This document shows positions 14,822 to 24,713 of a stretch of 64,000 nucleotides of DNA, piece by piece. The translations under genes were made by a program, and so were the position numbers. Below the pieces are notes generated by a model that did no database searches, was not told where the DNA came from, and worked only from the letters and a program-made list of their open reading frames with translations. Origin of the DNA: Terasakiispira papahanaumokuakeensis (GTDB lineage: Bacteria > Pseudomonadota > Gammaproteobacteria > Pseudomonadales > Halomonadaceae). Where the stretch lies: NCBI RefSeq assembly GCF_001709345.1, contig NZ_MDTQ01000001.1:1463108-1527107 (forward strand), in the 5' to 3' direction. Within the stretch, counting starts at the first letter, position 1. Every line of letters starts with the position of its first letter.

Positions 14822-17800
14822 ATGATGGCGCAAGACCTGAAGCTAAAAGTGGTGCTCACCGGTGACGGTCGTCAGCTTAGCGGCACCTTGCGTACCGCTG
14901 AAGGTGAAGTGCGCAGCTTTGGCACGGCAACGGATCGCGCCGGGGCGAAAGCCAAGCATTCCTTGTCAGGGGTCGGCGACAAGGCTCAGACGGTTTCTGC
15001 GCACCTTGGGAAGCTGCGCTCTGTGGCTGTGGGGGCTGGTGCCGCAATTGCGGCGCTGCCTGTCTCTGTAGCGACGTACGTCTCGGTCGTTGCTGACAGT
15101 GTGCGTGAAACCGATAACCTGTCCCGTGCGCTCAATGTGTCTGCAGGCGAGCTTCAGGCGTGGCAGTTTGCCGCTGAGAAGGTTGGCATTCAAGGCGACA
15201 AAATCGGCGACATCTTTAAAGATATTCAAGACAAAATTGGCGATTTTGTACGCACAGGCGGCGGAGAAGCTGCTGATATGTTTGAACAGCTCGGGCTGAG
15301 CGCTGAGCGTTTAATCAAATTATCGCCAGACCAGCAATTGATCGCGATTGGCAATGCGGTCAGCCAGCTCAGCTCTCAGTCTGAAAAAATCTTTTTTATG
15401 GAAGCGATTGCGGACGATGCTGCGCGCCTACTTCCTCTTCTTGATGATAACGCCGTAGAACTGGCTCGCCTTCGTGATGAAGCGTTTGCAACCGGTCGCG
15501 CTCTGAGCGATATCGACAACCAGGCGCTCATCAATCTGAGCCGATCGCTCTCCGATGCGGGTTCTGAACTCTCGGGGCTAGGCCGCCAGTTTGCGGCCTC
15601 TTTTGCCCCTGTGCTGAGCGCCGCGATTAGCGGCTTTGGAGACCTGACGAACGGCGCAGTGCTAACTCGTCAAAACATTGATGCGTTGGTTGATGGGGCG
15701 GTCGTAGGGTTTGGCTATTATATGGATCACGTTCAGCGTGTGGTCACCGTCGTTTCAGAGCTGGGTATTGCATTTACGCGTGTTGCTTCAGCAGGCACCG
15801 GAGCGATGGCCGCCAATGCAGAGTCAGTCGTTCAGCTGATAGACGGTCCGCTCGAAGCCCTAACAGGGGTGCTTTCATCCATTATTGATGCCTACGGGGC
15901 CATCTACAGCTCGGCGGCATCTGTCGCTGATTTCGCGGGGATGGACGAAACGGCTGCAATGTTTAAGCGCGGCGCCGATGCGATCTATCACTTCAGTGGG
16001 TCGGTGCGCGACTTTAATGTCAACGCTGATGATCTGCGGGCACTCAATGACAAAGTGAATGCAGGTCTTCAGGCTCAGATTGACGCATTGGATGCGCTGA
16101 AAAGCCAAGGTGATTGGTCAGCTAGCATTCGGGCGGCGATCAAAAAAGAACGCGAGGAAATCGAAGCGGCGCTTAAAGCTCGGCAAGCCGATAATGAAGC
16201 GCGTGAGCATACGGTCGAGTCGAATGAGGCTCTAACAGAATCACAGCAAAAAGCGGCTGATGCCGAAGAGAAAAAGGCGCGCGCGATAAAAGACACACTG
16301 GACCCGATGCGCAAGTACCGGCGAGAAATTGAAGTGGTTCAACGGCTGGTAGAACGGAATCTTTTGACTAGCACCCAGGCCAGCCAGCACCTCGCAAACT
16401 TCAAGAAAAACCTTGAAAACAGCATCAAAAATGGCGTTCAGGACGGCACTAGTGCGGCTGAAATCACCTACACCCGATTCATCGAACGGCTTGATGATGC
16501 GGGTTCAGACTTCTTCCGAGGTCTTCTTGATGACGGCCTGGACTCATTTGGAGACTTCACTGACTCAGTCGAAAACTTGTTCAAAGATCTGTTTGCAGAA
16601 CTGGCGTATCAGTGGGCGAAATCTGCCATTTTTTCAGACAAAACTGTAAACTTAAACGTTAACTCGTCTGGCGGAGGCGTGACGGCAGGCGGCGGTGTAG
16701 GCGGCCTGGATGTTGGCTCAATCGTAAAAATGGGCAAGGGCGCATACGATTATTTTTTTGGCGGGTCTGCTGCGGCGACGTCATATACAAACAGTGCGCT
16801 GGGACAGGGAATTAACAGCTATCTGGCCTCTGGCGGGCAATCAGTAACCGGCGGGGTTTTGGCGACTGGTTCGTCTGCTCCAGGGTATGGCGTACTGATG
16901 AGCGCTGGGAACGGGCCAGTTGCCGGGCAAGCGGGGTATGGTGTCTTAGCGAGTAGTGGAAATGGGCCCGTCGCAGGCGCCGGAGGGACTGGCGGAGCGA
17001 CGGGAGGGGCAGGAGCCACGGCCGCTGGGATGTTGGGCACGGCTGTTTCGGGGTATGCGGGCGGCTATGTCGGCGGACAACTCGGCCAGGGCATCACGGG
17101 CAAACATGCGAACTCGAACGTGGGCGCCACTGTCGGAACTGCTGCAGGTGCGTATATAGGTAGCATCGTTCCAGTCATCGGGACATATCTGGGAGCGTTT
17201 CTGGGTGGTGCCATTGGTAGTTTTGCTGATGTCCTTGGCGGCTCTGGACGAGAGGCCGGAGTTCGATTTCATCAGCTGCCAGACGACCCGGCAGAGACAG
17301 GTTATCGCATGGGGTATGACACTGACCCTGAAACCGGGTACGCGTGGTACAGCTCTGGGGGGTGGGACGACAACAATCTCGGACGTGGGAGAACATCGGC
17401 GTTTGGCACGTATGGCTATCTATCAAAAGAGATTTTTGAGCCAGAGGATATGGCCAATTTTCTTGATGGACTCAAGCTACTTGATGACTCTGTCTCTCAG
17501 TTTCTAGATGAGTCAGAGATCGCGAACATTAAAGATGATCTCACGGGCTACTATTATCGCGGAGATGACCTTCCGGACATTATTGATGATCGACTCACGA
17601 TCATGTTTAAAAACATCGATACAGCGTTTGATCATGAGCTGAAAAATCTGGCGCTATCAAGCGGCAAAACTATCACTGATAGCATGCAGAATGCCTATGA
17701 TTTAATCAGCAAGGAAAAGCTGGCATCAGGTAATTTCAATATTGATGAGGGGCTTTTTGCGACAGCATTGATCGATGCATTGCAAATTGAGTCGCTCGGC

Positions 17801-19771
17801 GAACGCATGGGTGATGCGGTCGCGGATGATATGTTCTCTAGATTTTCTGAGACATTAAAAAAATCGAAAAACGAAGAGCAGCTCGACGCATCAGCTAACG
17901 CTATCACTGCAGTAGTCAATACGATTCTGTCTCTAAACGAGTCAGTTAAAACGCTCAACTTTACTTTCGACGACACCTCTGAAAATGCCTATGAGGCTGC
18001 TGAAGCGATTAATATCGCCATGGGTGGCCTAGAGAATCTGCAGGCGGCCCAAACAGCGTATTATCAAAACTATTTCTCAGATCAAGAACGTCAGGAAAAT
18101 ACGTTCACATCGTTGAAAGATACCCTCATTGAATACTTTGATGCCCTTGATATGGCAATGCCTCAGTCAAGTGCAGCGTTCCGTAATCTCGTTGAGTCGC
18201 TTGATGTGACAACCGATAGCGGCTCTGACGCCTACGTAGCATTGATGCAAGTGCAGGGTCAGGCAGCGCAGTATTACAAGCTGCTAGAGCAGCGCCAAGC
18301 GCAAGTCACTGAGACTGAAAGGGTGTTGTCTGCGACAGATCCATTAACACTCTATCTTCAGCAAGTTGCTGACTGGGCCTCCGATGAGCTTGAACGCGTT
18401 CGGGCGGATTACCAGGAGCGTATCAAGCTGGCTGAGCAGCAAATGCGGATCGGTCGAGAGCTGCGCCAGTATGTGGAGCAGCTCAAGATCAGCGAGCTGT
18501 CCCCGTATGATCCCGGCGAAAAACTGCAGCTTGCCAGTGAAAGCTTTGCAAAGCTGCTGGTGAGGGCTGAAAACGGTGATTTGGATGCGGCTGGCCAGCT
18601 GCAAAACAGTGCTCAGTCGTATTTGCAGAATGCCGACAGTTATTACGGCCGAAGCAATGCGTACGTGGCCATCTTTAACGATGTGACGCGATCGTTAGAT
18701 CAGCTGGGCATTGAGCTGCTTGATGGCTTGTCCGGTGACACTGTGGAAAAACTGAATCAGCAGATGCTGAGTGAGCAAAGGCGCATCAGGGAGTATGCCG
18801 CTCGCGAAGCGGCATGGGCTGCTGAACAAGTTGATGGGCTTGAGACGATTGCGGATTTACTCGAAGTACTCCCCGAAAGTCTGTCGGGCGCGTTAGAGCG
18901 CTTAATTAACGGCGGATCTAGCAGTGGCGCCAAGGGGTCGACAGGCGGCTCTCCGAGCCGTCCTGGCACGGGATCAGAAGTGCCAAGCCGCCCGGAAACA
19001 GATGCCGCATGGGCTGATCAACAGGTTCGTGCTATCGCTGCGGGGATGGTGGATGAGCAAGAGCTGCAGCGGGTTATTGGTAATTATCAGCAAGCGTTAA
19101 CAGGTGGGGCGACGCGTAACGAGGCCTACAAGAACATGGTGGATGCGTTGATTGAGGCTCGCGGCGTTGAGTCTCCATGGCAGTCCGTCTATGAGTATTG
19201 GTCTGCACGTGACTTTGCCTTGCCCGCCCTGGGTGGGGTTGATGCGTCAGCAACTGAAAATCGACCCAGTAGCCAGATTGAGGCGTTTATTCACACTTTG
19301 GCGGCTGGAAAAGTGCCACAGCAGTCGCTAGACCGTGTCAGCGAGTTTTTTGTCGGGCTGGTGCAGGAAGGCGCTTCGTTTGATGCCGCCGCAGAGTTGG
19401 CGTTGCAGAAAATTGAGGAAACCACTGAAGCGGGCTGGGTTGAAGCGAGAGCGCATTGGTTGAAAAGCGGTGGGTATCCGTCAATCCACGGCAGTCATGA
19501 GGACGGTTTGGTCTCTGTACCTTTCGATGGCTATCGGGCGGAACTACACAAGAACGAGCGAGTGCTGACGTCGGCAGAAGCAGCAGATTATAACCGATTC
19601 GATCTGGAGCCTGTCATTAATGAGTTTAGGGCGCTGAGAGCGGAGAACGCCAAGCTTAGGAGCGATGTCGTCGCGCTTGGGAAAATAGTGGCGGCAGCTT
19701 CAGAGACTGCCGAACGTCAGCGGGATGCGCAAATCAGAGGCTCGCGAACTGCCATGAGGACGCCCGCATGA
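14822..19771 (+). CDS. Tail tape measure protein
   Basis: This is the longest gene (1649 aa from the MMAQDLK start). The N-terminal 100 residues have the KVVLTGDGRQLSGTLRTAEGEVRSFG pattern of lambda-like tape measures. Long helical stretches dominate, with a central Gly/Ala-rich hydrophobic region (about 615-806) containing repeated GYGVL-GNGPVAG units. It sets tail length and helps DNA entry. The product sits between the chaperones and the tail-tip genes, and its stop overlaps the next start (ATGA). Confidence 0.92.
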   Translation: MMAQDLKLKVVLTGDGRQLSGTLRTAEGEVRSFGTATDRAGAKAKHSLSGVGDKAQTVSAHLGKLRSVAVGAGAAIAALPVSVATYVSVVADSVRETDNLSRALNVSAGELQAWQFAAEKVGIQGDKIGDIFKDIQDKIGDFVRTGGGEAADMFEQLGLSAERLIKLSPDQQLIAIGNAVSQLSSQSEKIFFMEAIADDAARLLPLLDDNAVELARLRDEAFATGRALSDIDNQALINLSRSLSDAGSELSGLGRQFAASFAPVLSAAISGFGDLTNGAVLTRQNIDALVDGAVVGFGYYMDHVQRVVTVVSELGIAFTRVASAGTGAMAANAESVVQLIDGPLEALTGVLSSIIDAYGAIYSSAASVADFAGMDETAAMFKRGADAIYHFSGSVRDFNVNADDLRALNDKVNAGLQAQIDALDALKSQGDWSASIRAAIKKEREEIEAALKARQADNEAREHTVESNEALTESQQKAADAEEKKARAIKDTLDPMRKYRREIEVVQRLVERNLLTSTQASQHLANFKKNLENSIKNGVQDGTSAAEITYTRFIERLDDAGSDFFRGLLDDGLDSFGDFTDSVENLFKDLFAELAYQWAKSAIFSDKTVNLNVNSSGGGVTAGGGVGGLDVGSIVKMGKGAYDYFFGGSAAATSYTNSALGQGINSYLASGGQSVTGGVLATGSSAPGYGVLMSAGNGPVAGQAGYGVLASSGNGPVAGAGGTGGATGGAGATAAGMLGTAVSGYAGGYVGGQLGQGITGKHANSNVGATVGTAAGAYIGSIVPVIGTYLGAFLGGAIGSFADVLGGSGREAGVRFHQLPDDPAETGYRMGYDTDPETGYAWYSSGGWDDNNLGRGRTSAFGTYGYLSKEIFEPEDMANFLDGLKLLDDSVSQFLDESEIANIKDDLTGYYYRGDDLPDIIDDRLTIMFKNIDTAFDHELKNLALSSGKTITDSMQNAYDLISKEKLASGNFNIDEGLFATALIDALQIESLGERMGDAVADDMFSRFSETLKKSKNEEQLDASANAITAVVNTILSLNESVKTLNFTFDDTSENAYEAAEAINIAMGGLENLQAAQTAYYQNYFSDQERQENTFTSLKDTLIEYFDALDMAMPQSSAAFRNLVESLDVTTDSGSDAYVALMQVQGQAAQYYKLLEQRQAQVTETERVLSATDPLTLYLQQVADWASDELERVRADYQERIKLAEQQMRIGRELRQYVEQLKISELSPYDPGEKLQLASESFAKLLVRAENGDLDAAGQLQNSAQSYLQNADSYYGRSNAYVAIFNDVTRSLDQLGIELLDGLSGDTVEKLNQQMLSEQRRIREYAAREAAWAAEQVDGLETIADLLEVLPESLSGALERLINGGSSSGAKGSTGGSPSRPGTGSEVPSRPETDAAWADQQVRAIAAGMVDEQELQRVIGNYQQALTGGATRNEAYKNMVDALIEARGVESPWQSVYEYWSARDFALPALGGVDASATENRPSSQIEAFIHTLAAGKVPQQSLDRVSEFFVGLVQEGASFDAAAELALQKIEETTEAGWVEARAHWLKSGGYPSIHGSHEDGLVSVPFDGYRAELHKNERVLTSAEAADYNRFDLEPVINEFRALRAENAKLRSDVVALGKIVAAASETAERQRDAQIRGSRTAMRTPA

Positions 19772-21123
19772 TGAGTGACGCGCAATTTGACGCCTGGCTA
19801 TCACGGCCCAACGCGAAGCGTGTTGTGCTTGCAGAATTGTCTCACAGCCAGGGCGTTGAGTATGTGGCGAATCGGCCGTACATCAGTCACGCCGACGATG
19901 AAGCACCCCATCGCGTCTATGACGATGTGCTGCAGGGGGCGATTGAGATCAATCAGCGCATCGACTCAAAGTTGGAATTGGGCGCATTAGAACTTGTTGA
20001 TGACGGGTCTATTGCTCACTGGGTTGATTACCGGTGGCGGGGTTATGACGTTTTAATCAAGTTGGGGGCGCCCGAATGGCGGCTGGATGATTTTCGAGTT
20101 GTTGCACGGCAAATCAACGACGGCGTGATCAATGCTCGCCAGGGCAAAATCCAACTAGGGCTTTACGATGTCACGGCATCGCTGGCTCACGAAATACAGC
20201 GCCCCGAGTTGCCTAGCGGCCAGCTTGTGCCGTTGATTTTGGGGCAAGTAGTGTGTGCCCCAGCAACCCGTGTGAGCACTGCAGAGCTTCGGTATCGCGT
20301 GTCGTGGCTGCCTGTGACGCATATGGTAGTGCGGGATGGTAATGGGCCTGAGCTGTCTCATGCTGAGCAGTATGATGAAGGTTCGTTTGTTGCCGATGCA
20401 TACAGCCCGCGATCACTCATGTGCGATGTTATTGAGCCTCACGATACGCCTGGCAAGATCGTTCACTGGGTGGCAGCACATTATGGGCTTTCCGTGGCGC
20501 CTCATGACCTCCCCGATTATATATGTGGTCTTCGTTACGATGGCCCGGTGACCGGGGCGCAAATTTTAGATGATGTCTGTCAGGCCATTGGCGGGCATTG
20601 GCAAATCGATATCATGGGGCGGCTGCGGGTGACTGTGTTTGAGCTGCCTGATGCGGCTAATGCGACACAGTTTGATGATGATGATGTTGAGCAAGGTCAG
20701 ATTGCGTTAGTCGAGACACAAGAGCCGCTGCGATCACTGACACTTCAGTATGCTCGCAATTACAACCCTATCACCGAAATCGCAGGCAGTGTTGATGCGG
20801 TCACCGCGTCACGTTTGCGCGATGAGTTTCGCTCTCTCGCGGATTCGCGAACGCTTCCAGAATATCCGTTAGCGCCTGACGACACCATTGAAACGGCATT
20901 GCAAATTGAGCAAGACGTAGCGTCTGAGCTGGGTCGTCGTATGGCCTTGCGTGCTCAGCGCCATGATGTCTGGGAATTGAAATTAGTGACGGCCGGTTTG
21001 TCCGACATCTTAGGTCAATCCATCAGTGTTCAATGCCGAGGCATCAACGGCCAATGTGGGCGTGTGATCAGCATGAGATCGTCGCTGCTGAGAGAGCGCA
21101 CGACATTAGAGGTCTGGATATGA
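19768..21123 (+). CDS. Tail tip/hub protein (siphophage minor tail)
   Basis: The 451-aa protein follows the tape measure directly (ATGA overlap). It begins with a NAKRVVLAELSHSQGVEYVANRPYI segment seen in minor tail proteins of B3-type phages. A mid-region PLILGQVVCAPATRV and a C-terminal ILGQSISVQCRGINGQCGRVI resemble hub or baseplate proteins of the distal-tail type. Order argues for a tail-tip structural role; no enzymatic motif was recognised. It overlaps the next gene by 4 bp. Confidence 0.65.
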   Translation: MMSDAQFDAWLSRPNAKRVVLAELSHSQGVEYVANRPYISHADDEAPHRVYDDVLQGAIEINQRIDSKLELGALELVDDGSIAHWVDYRWRGYDVLIKLGAPEWRLDDFRVVARQINDGVINARQGKIQLGLYDVTASLAHEIQRPELPSGQLVPLILGQVVCAPATRVSTAELRYRVSWLPVTHMVVRDGNGPELSHAEQYDEGSFVADAYSPRSLMCDVIEPHDTPGKIVHWVAAHYGLSVAPHDLPDYICGLRYDGPVTGAQILDDVCQAIGGHWQIDIMGRLRVTVFELPDAANATQFDDDDVEQGQIALVETQEPLRSLTLQYARNYNPITEIAGSVDAVTASRLRDEFRSLADSRTLPEYPLAPDDTIETALQIEQDVASELGRRMALRAQRHDVWELKLVTAGLSDILGQSISVQCRGINGQCGRVISMRSSLLRERTTLEVWI

Positions 21124-21950
21124 GCAATATGCGCATCGTATCCAGGAACGTGCATGACGAAGCTGAGTTGACGGTGACCAGTGAATTGCTACCGGTTATT
21201 AACACTCAGCGATCGCGACGGTCGCGCATATGGCGCAGCAAGGATGCTGGCACGCAAGTGATTGAGGGAGTGCTGACTCAAGCTGAAAACATTGATTGCG
21301 TGGCGCTGGCGCGGCACAACCTGGGCTCTGGCGGCGCTGTTCAAATCGAGATGTTTTATGGCGATGACAGGGTGTATGACTCTGGCGCGATCGCCCTGGC
21401 GCTGCTGATTCCTGCAGGAGTTTGGCGTGCGGGCATTGATCCTTGGGGTGGCTCGTTTAATGAACAGCTGCCTAGTGACAGCGATTTGGTGGTGCACTGG
21501 ACGCGCCGCGTTGTTGTGGCTGACAGGTATCGGCTGACGCTGACAAGGATGGGTAACGCTGAGCTCCCTTCTATGGAAGTAGGCAGGATACTGGTCGGCT
21601 TGAGCTATGAAGTCGATGTGAATTTTGACTGGGGGGTCCGCGTCGAGTGGCAGGAGTCTAGCGAACACTTGAAGACTGAGGGTGGCTCGCTCGTGACAGT
21701 TGGCCAAGGGGATTTGCGTCGTCGGTTTGCGCTCGATCTGAGCTTCATAGATATGCGTGACAGACAAATGCTGTTGTCGAATTTAGTCAGCGTCGGTATG
21801 CATGCCGACGTGCTGGTTGCGCTGTATCCCGATGCTGAAGGCTTGCTCAATCTTGAGCATACGATGATATGCCGTCGGCAGGGCACTTGGGGGCATACAT
21901 ACGACTACTACCACAATTGGTCGTCAAGCCTGGAATTTCTGGAGGTGTAG
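21120..21950 (+). CDS. Minor tail protein
   Basis: The ATG at 21120 overlaps the preceding stop (ATGA), and the coding frame upstream of it is within the previous gene. The 276-aa product is beta-rich with VALARHNLGSGGAVQIEMFYGDD near 60 and a C-terminal HTYDYYHNWSSSLEFLEV end. Its place between hub and coiled-coil proteins suggests a tail-tip component. No family name is certain. Confidence 0.6.
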   Translation: MSNMRIVSRNVHDEAELTVTSELLPVINTQRSRRSRIWRSKDAGTQVIEGVLTQAENIDCVALARHNLGSGGAVQIEMFYGDDRVYDSGAIALALLIPAGVWRAGIDPWGGSFNEQLPSDSDLVVHWTRRVVVADRYRLTLTRMGNAELPSMEVGRILVGLSYEVDVNFDWGVRVEWQESSEHLKTEGGSLVTVGQGDLRRRFALDLSFIDMRDRQMLLSNLVSVGMHADVLVALYPDAEGLLNLEHTMICRRQGTWGHTYDYYHNWSSSLEFLEV

Positions 21951-21952
21951 CC

Positions 21953-22579
21953 GTGGCAAATCAAATTCATGCGCCGGGGGCGTTAGACATCTCGCTGGAA
22001 AGAGATGCGGTCAATCAAGGAGACACGCTTGAGTTCGTAAGAAAGTTCAACTTGTTTCAGTCCGAGCTACTGCGTTTTAGCGAAGAATCGAATGCGATGG
22101 CGACAGGATTGAATGAGCTGCTGGCTGAGTTTCAAGCCGCTTTCGAGGCTCATTCTGGCGCACTAGAAGACGCGAAGAATGCGGCGGTAGCGCGAGTGAG
22201 TTCCGTGGCTGATGATCGCACGCATGAGCTATCAGAGCAGCATGCCGCAGCGATTCAGCATCTAAAGCAAGAGTACGAAGCGTTGTCATCAGAAATGTCG
22301 GAGGCTGCGACTGCGGCCATAAATGACATGCAGGCTCAAGTCGAAAGGGCTCAGCAATTGACGTCACAGGTGATGTCATACAGGGATGAAACGGGCCGTA
22401 TTTTGGCTGTTGCTCAGCGTGAGTTTGTAAAGCTGGATCGACTAAGAGCGGAGGTGATTGAGGCGCAGAAAGCAGCGTTAATTGTTGCAACTGAACAATT
22501 GCCCGACGGCGTGCTGGGACAGTTAGAAGCCGAATTGCGCAGGAGCCGTATGAGCCGATTATTTGGCATTGATATTTAA
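21953..22579 (+). CDS. Coiled-coil tail-tip protein (GTG start)
   Basis: The GTG at 21953 is chosen because GGAGGTG lies at 21941-21947 and the upstream frame lies inside the previous gene. The 208-aa protein is almost all helix, with Ala/Glu/Gln heptads (about 50-190), and probably makes a trimeric shaft or linker. It stands before two short proteins and the DGR target gene, so it may join the diversified receptor-binding protein to the tail tip. This is inference from position. Confidence 0.6.
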   Translation: MANQIHAPGALDISLERDAVNQGDTLEFVRKFNLFQSELLRFSEESNAMATGLNELLAEFQAAFEAHSGALEDAKNAAVARVSSVADDRTHELSEQHAAAIQHLKQEYEALSSEMSEAATAAINDMQAQVERAQQLTSQVMSYRDETGRILAVAQREFVKLDRLRAEVIEAQKAALIVATEQLPDGVLGQLEAELRRSRMSRLFGIDI

Positions 22580-22591
22580 CAGGAGAAGATT

Positions 22592-22894
22592 ATGACACCC
22601 GAATTAACCTCACTTGTGCATGCTGTCAGTTCGCGCATGTCGTCAGTGGCGAGTGACGCATCGGCTGAGCAGCTGGCCTACCTGGGCTCGGCATTAGAGA
22701 AAACCGCCGGATTGATGAGCGTGATTGATGTGATGTCAGCAGCCAAGAGTGCTCTAAGTGATATCGATCAAGCGAAGTCTGATGCTCTGGCGAATTTGTC
22801 TGAGCAAGTCAAGATTGTTGATGGGGAGTCGTCGTATCGGCCCGTCGTTGTTGCTGGCTGTTATGCGATTGAGCATGTGGAGACTGAGTCATGA
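22592..22894 (+). CDS. Small helical phage protein, unknown
   Basis: This 100-aa protein was not recognised. Residues about 5-75 are helical with regular Ala/Ser/Leu spacing (SSVASDASAEQLAYLGSALE, then MSAAKSALSDIDQAKSDALA). AGGAGA lies just upstream. It overlaps the following gene by 4 bp (ATGA) and belongs to the tail-tip/DGR target operon. It could be a chaperone or a linker for the receptor-binding protein. Confidence 0.55.
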   Translation: MTPELTSLVHAVSSRMSSVASDASAEQLAYLGSALEKTAGLMSVIDVMSAAKSALSDIDQAKSDALANLSEQVKIVDGESSYRPVVVAGCYAIEHVETES

Positions 22895-23217
22895 TGAATA
22901 TGCCTGGGGTGCTTCAAACAAGAGCCGATTTTGAGCGGATGCACTCAGCCGCCCTTAACGGGCTTGTGAGTCGAGCTCAAATGGTGAGCCAGTGGCAAGG
23001 ACTGTTGAGCTCGTCGATGGGCTGGGTGCTGGATTCTGACGCTGATGCTGAAGCGGTCAGTGATAATCCCAGCTTTCGGGTTTTTGCGCCTAGTGAAGAA
23101 GGTGGCGAGCCAGAAGTTTATAGGCAGAAGCGAATATACGGGCGGATGGATGCGCTCGGCTATTCACCATCCGATATTGAAACCGCTATCGCGGCACTGG
23201 AGGACAGCAATGGCTAA
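22891..23217 (+). CDS. Small phage protein upstream of DGR target, unknown
   Basis: This 108-aa protein has a helical N-terminal half (TRADFERMHSAALNGLVSRAQ) and a C-terminal IYGRMDALGYSPSDIETAIAAL helix. It overlaps the preceding gene by 4 bp and the DGR target gene by 8 bp. Such tight coupling suggests assembly with the target protein, for example as a tail-fibre assembly chaperone. No family was recognised. Confidence 0.55.
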   Translation: MMNMPGVLQTRADFERMHSAALNGLVSRAQMVSQWQGLLSSSMGWVLDSDADAEAVSDNPSFRVFAPSEEGGEPEVYRQKRIYGRMDALGYSPSDIETAIAALEDSNG

Positions 23218-24223
23218 GGTGATGATTGCGGCAGCACAGGCCGCTGGGTTCTTTTCTCTGCAGGGTCGCATTGAGAAAGCGGGCAGCTATTCGCTGTCGC
23301 TCCCTGAGGGCGCGGTGAATATTGGCGGCAATGGTCAGGGGTATTTGTTGGCGTCACAACAAAACTGGAATCCGCTGGATCAAGCCAACCGCGATGACTC
23401 TTTTGTTTCATTTTCCCTCGGCGATGATTGTTATGTGTATGCCGTTCAGGGTGATGATGGCTATGCGAAATGGCTGGCATCGAAGAATGCGACATACCCA
23501 AACGGCTACGATGAAAACAATAGCCGCAAGCTTGGGGGGTTCCATTACGGTCGAATCCGCCCTGCATCTCAGCGCTATAACGCTAACTTTGTCTGTCAGA
23601 TAGAGATTGTGGGTAATAGTGCGTGGGACCTGGCTCATCGTCCGTCGTGCGACCCCACGGGTATGGTCGAAATTGTACCGGGCCGTTTATGGTGCGATAT
23701 CTATTTGTCGTCGGCCGGGCCTGGGGCATGGCCTGATATCTCATCACAAAGCCGTCTGGGATTGCCTGCCATTACTGGGGTTTCTGGATACAGCTACTTC
23801 GATTACAGCAGGATTGCGAGCAATAGTGGTAAGCGCTTGCCCGCATACACCGAATGGCTGGTTGCGGCATATGGTGTTCCACAGGGTGCTGCAGGGTCTC
23901 GGGCGGACACGGGCGACATGTCAGGTTATGGGTTTGATTGTGTGAGTTGTGTCAATGTCGATCAGCCCTCTGGCAATATTTTCCAGGTGTGTAGTGACAT
24001 GTATAACGCCGACGGCACCTACGCATATCATGATGATCTGGATAAGGGTGCAGACGCTGAATATAGTCATGGCCAGTATTACGGTTCGGGATGGCGTCAG
24101 TTTGTTGCAGGCGGCCATTGGAACTACTCGTCCCAGGCCGGTTCGCGCTTTGTGACTTTGCACTATTCGCCGTGGGCGGTGCTCACGTCGGGCGGTTTTC
24201 GTTGCGTCTGTGATTCTCTGTAA
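23210..24223 (+). CDS. DGR target (variable) protein, C-type-lectin fold; tail receptor-binding candidate
   Basis: The ATG at 23210 overlaps the previous stop; the longer frame from 23045 runs through that gene. The 337-aa protein has a distinct N-terminal part (about 1-120). A formylglycine-enzyme/C-type-lectin-like C-terminal domain with RLPAYTEWLVAAYGVPQGA near 218-236 follows, and the terminal GGFRCVCD signature is at 328-335. Residues 303-326 hold the variable positions (H303, Y306, T316, H318, Y319, A323, L325 relative to the template N/T residues). It most likely sits at the tail tip and binds the host receptor, as Mtd does in Bordetella phage BPP-1. Confidence 0.92.
   Translation: MAKVMIAAAQAAGFFSLQGRIEKAGSYSLSLPEGAVNIGGNGQGYLLASQQNWNPLDQANRDDSFVSFSLGDDCYVYAVQGDDGYAKWLASKNATYPNGYDENNSRKLGGFHYGRIRPASQRYNANFVCQIEIVGNSAWDLAHRPSCDPTGMVEIVPGRLWCDIYLSSAGPGAWPDISSQSRLGLPAITGVSGYSYFDYSRIASNSGKRLPAYTEWLVAAYGVPQGAAGSRADTGDMSGYGFDCVSCVNVDQPSGNIFQVCSDMYNADGTYAYHDDLDKGADAEYSHGQYYGSGWRQFVAGGHWNYSSQAGSRFVTLHYSPWAVLTSGGFRCVCDSL
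24109..24210 (+). repeat. DGR variable repeat (VR)
   Basis: VR matches the TR (24612-24713, offset 503) at all but eight positions: 24116, 24125, 24156, 24161, 24164, 24176, 24182 and 24183. Each is A in TR and C, T or G in VR (4 C, 3 T, 1 G). The invariant GGCGGTTTTCGTTGCGTCTG end is the likely IMH; beyond it VR has TGATTC where TR has CGACCC, the usual IMH versus IMH* divergence. Confidence 0.95.
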
Positions 24224-24265
24224 TCTGATTTCTGGGTTCTGTTTTATTGGGTGGAGCGTCGATCT

Positions 24266-24613
24266 ATGGGTGGCAGTCAGTTCATATTAAGGCAGAAGCT
24301 TGAAGATTTTAGCTTTTACTTTTTCCCAATTATCGATCGCTTCCCGACGCGCGAAAAGTGGGCGTTATGCTCTCAGATCAAGAACTGTGTGTACCGCTTG
24401 ATGAGGCGTTGCATACAGGTTGAAAAAAGTCGCGATAAAAGGCGTTTTGCATTTGAAATGGATGTAGATATGGAGCTGTTGCGTTATCTAATTCGGCTTG
24501 CACATAAAAGCCGATATCTCAACAGTAAGCGGCTCCAGACAGTGTCTCAAAAAGTTGGAGAGTTGGGCAGAATCCTAGGCGGAATGCTTAGGAGTTTTGG
24601 GGTGCAGCCATAG
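24266..24613 (+). CDS. avd: Avd: DGR accessory variability determinant
   Basis: The ATG at 24266 has GGAG at 24253-24256; a GTG at 24251 is the alternative. The 115-aa basic helical protein (LRQKLEDFSFYFFPIIDRFP, IKNCVYRLMRRCIQVEK, RYLIRLAHKSRYLNSKRLQTVSQKVGELGRILGGMLRSF) matches the four-helix Avd family that binds template RNA and the RT. It lies between target gene and TR as in BPP-1. Its TAG stop overlaps the first bases of TR. Confidence 0.85.
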   Translation: MGGSQFILRQKLEDFSFYFFPIIDRFPTREKWALCSQIKNCVYRLMRRCIQVEKSRDKRRFAFEMDVDMELLRYLIRLAHKSRYLNSKRLQTVSQKVGELGRILGGMLRSFGVQP

Positions 24614-24713
24614 GCGGCAATTGGAACAACTCGTCCCAGGCCGGTTCGCGCTTTGTGAATTTGAACAATTCGCCGTGGACGGTGAACACGTCGGGCGGTT
24701 TTCGTTGCGTCTG
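24612..24713 (+). repeat. DGR template repeat (TR)
   Basis: About 102 bp, carrying 17 adenines in ten target-frame codons (mostly AAC/AAT, also CAG and ACG). Eight differ in the VR, every one at an A. Clusters of AAC/AAT codons are the classic DGR arrangement because A-mutation of Asn codons reaches many residues. TR starts at the avd stop and lies 162 bp upstream of the preferred RT start. It is the RNA template for mutagenic cDNA synthesis. Confidence 0.95.
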
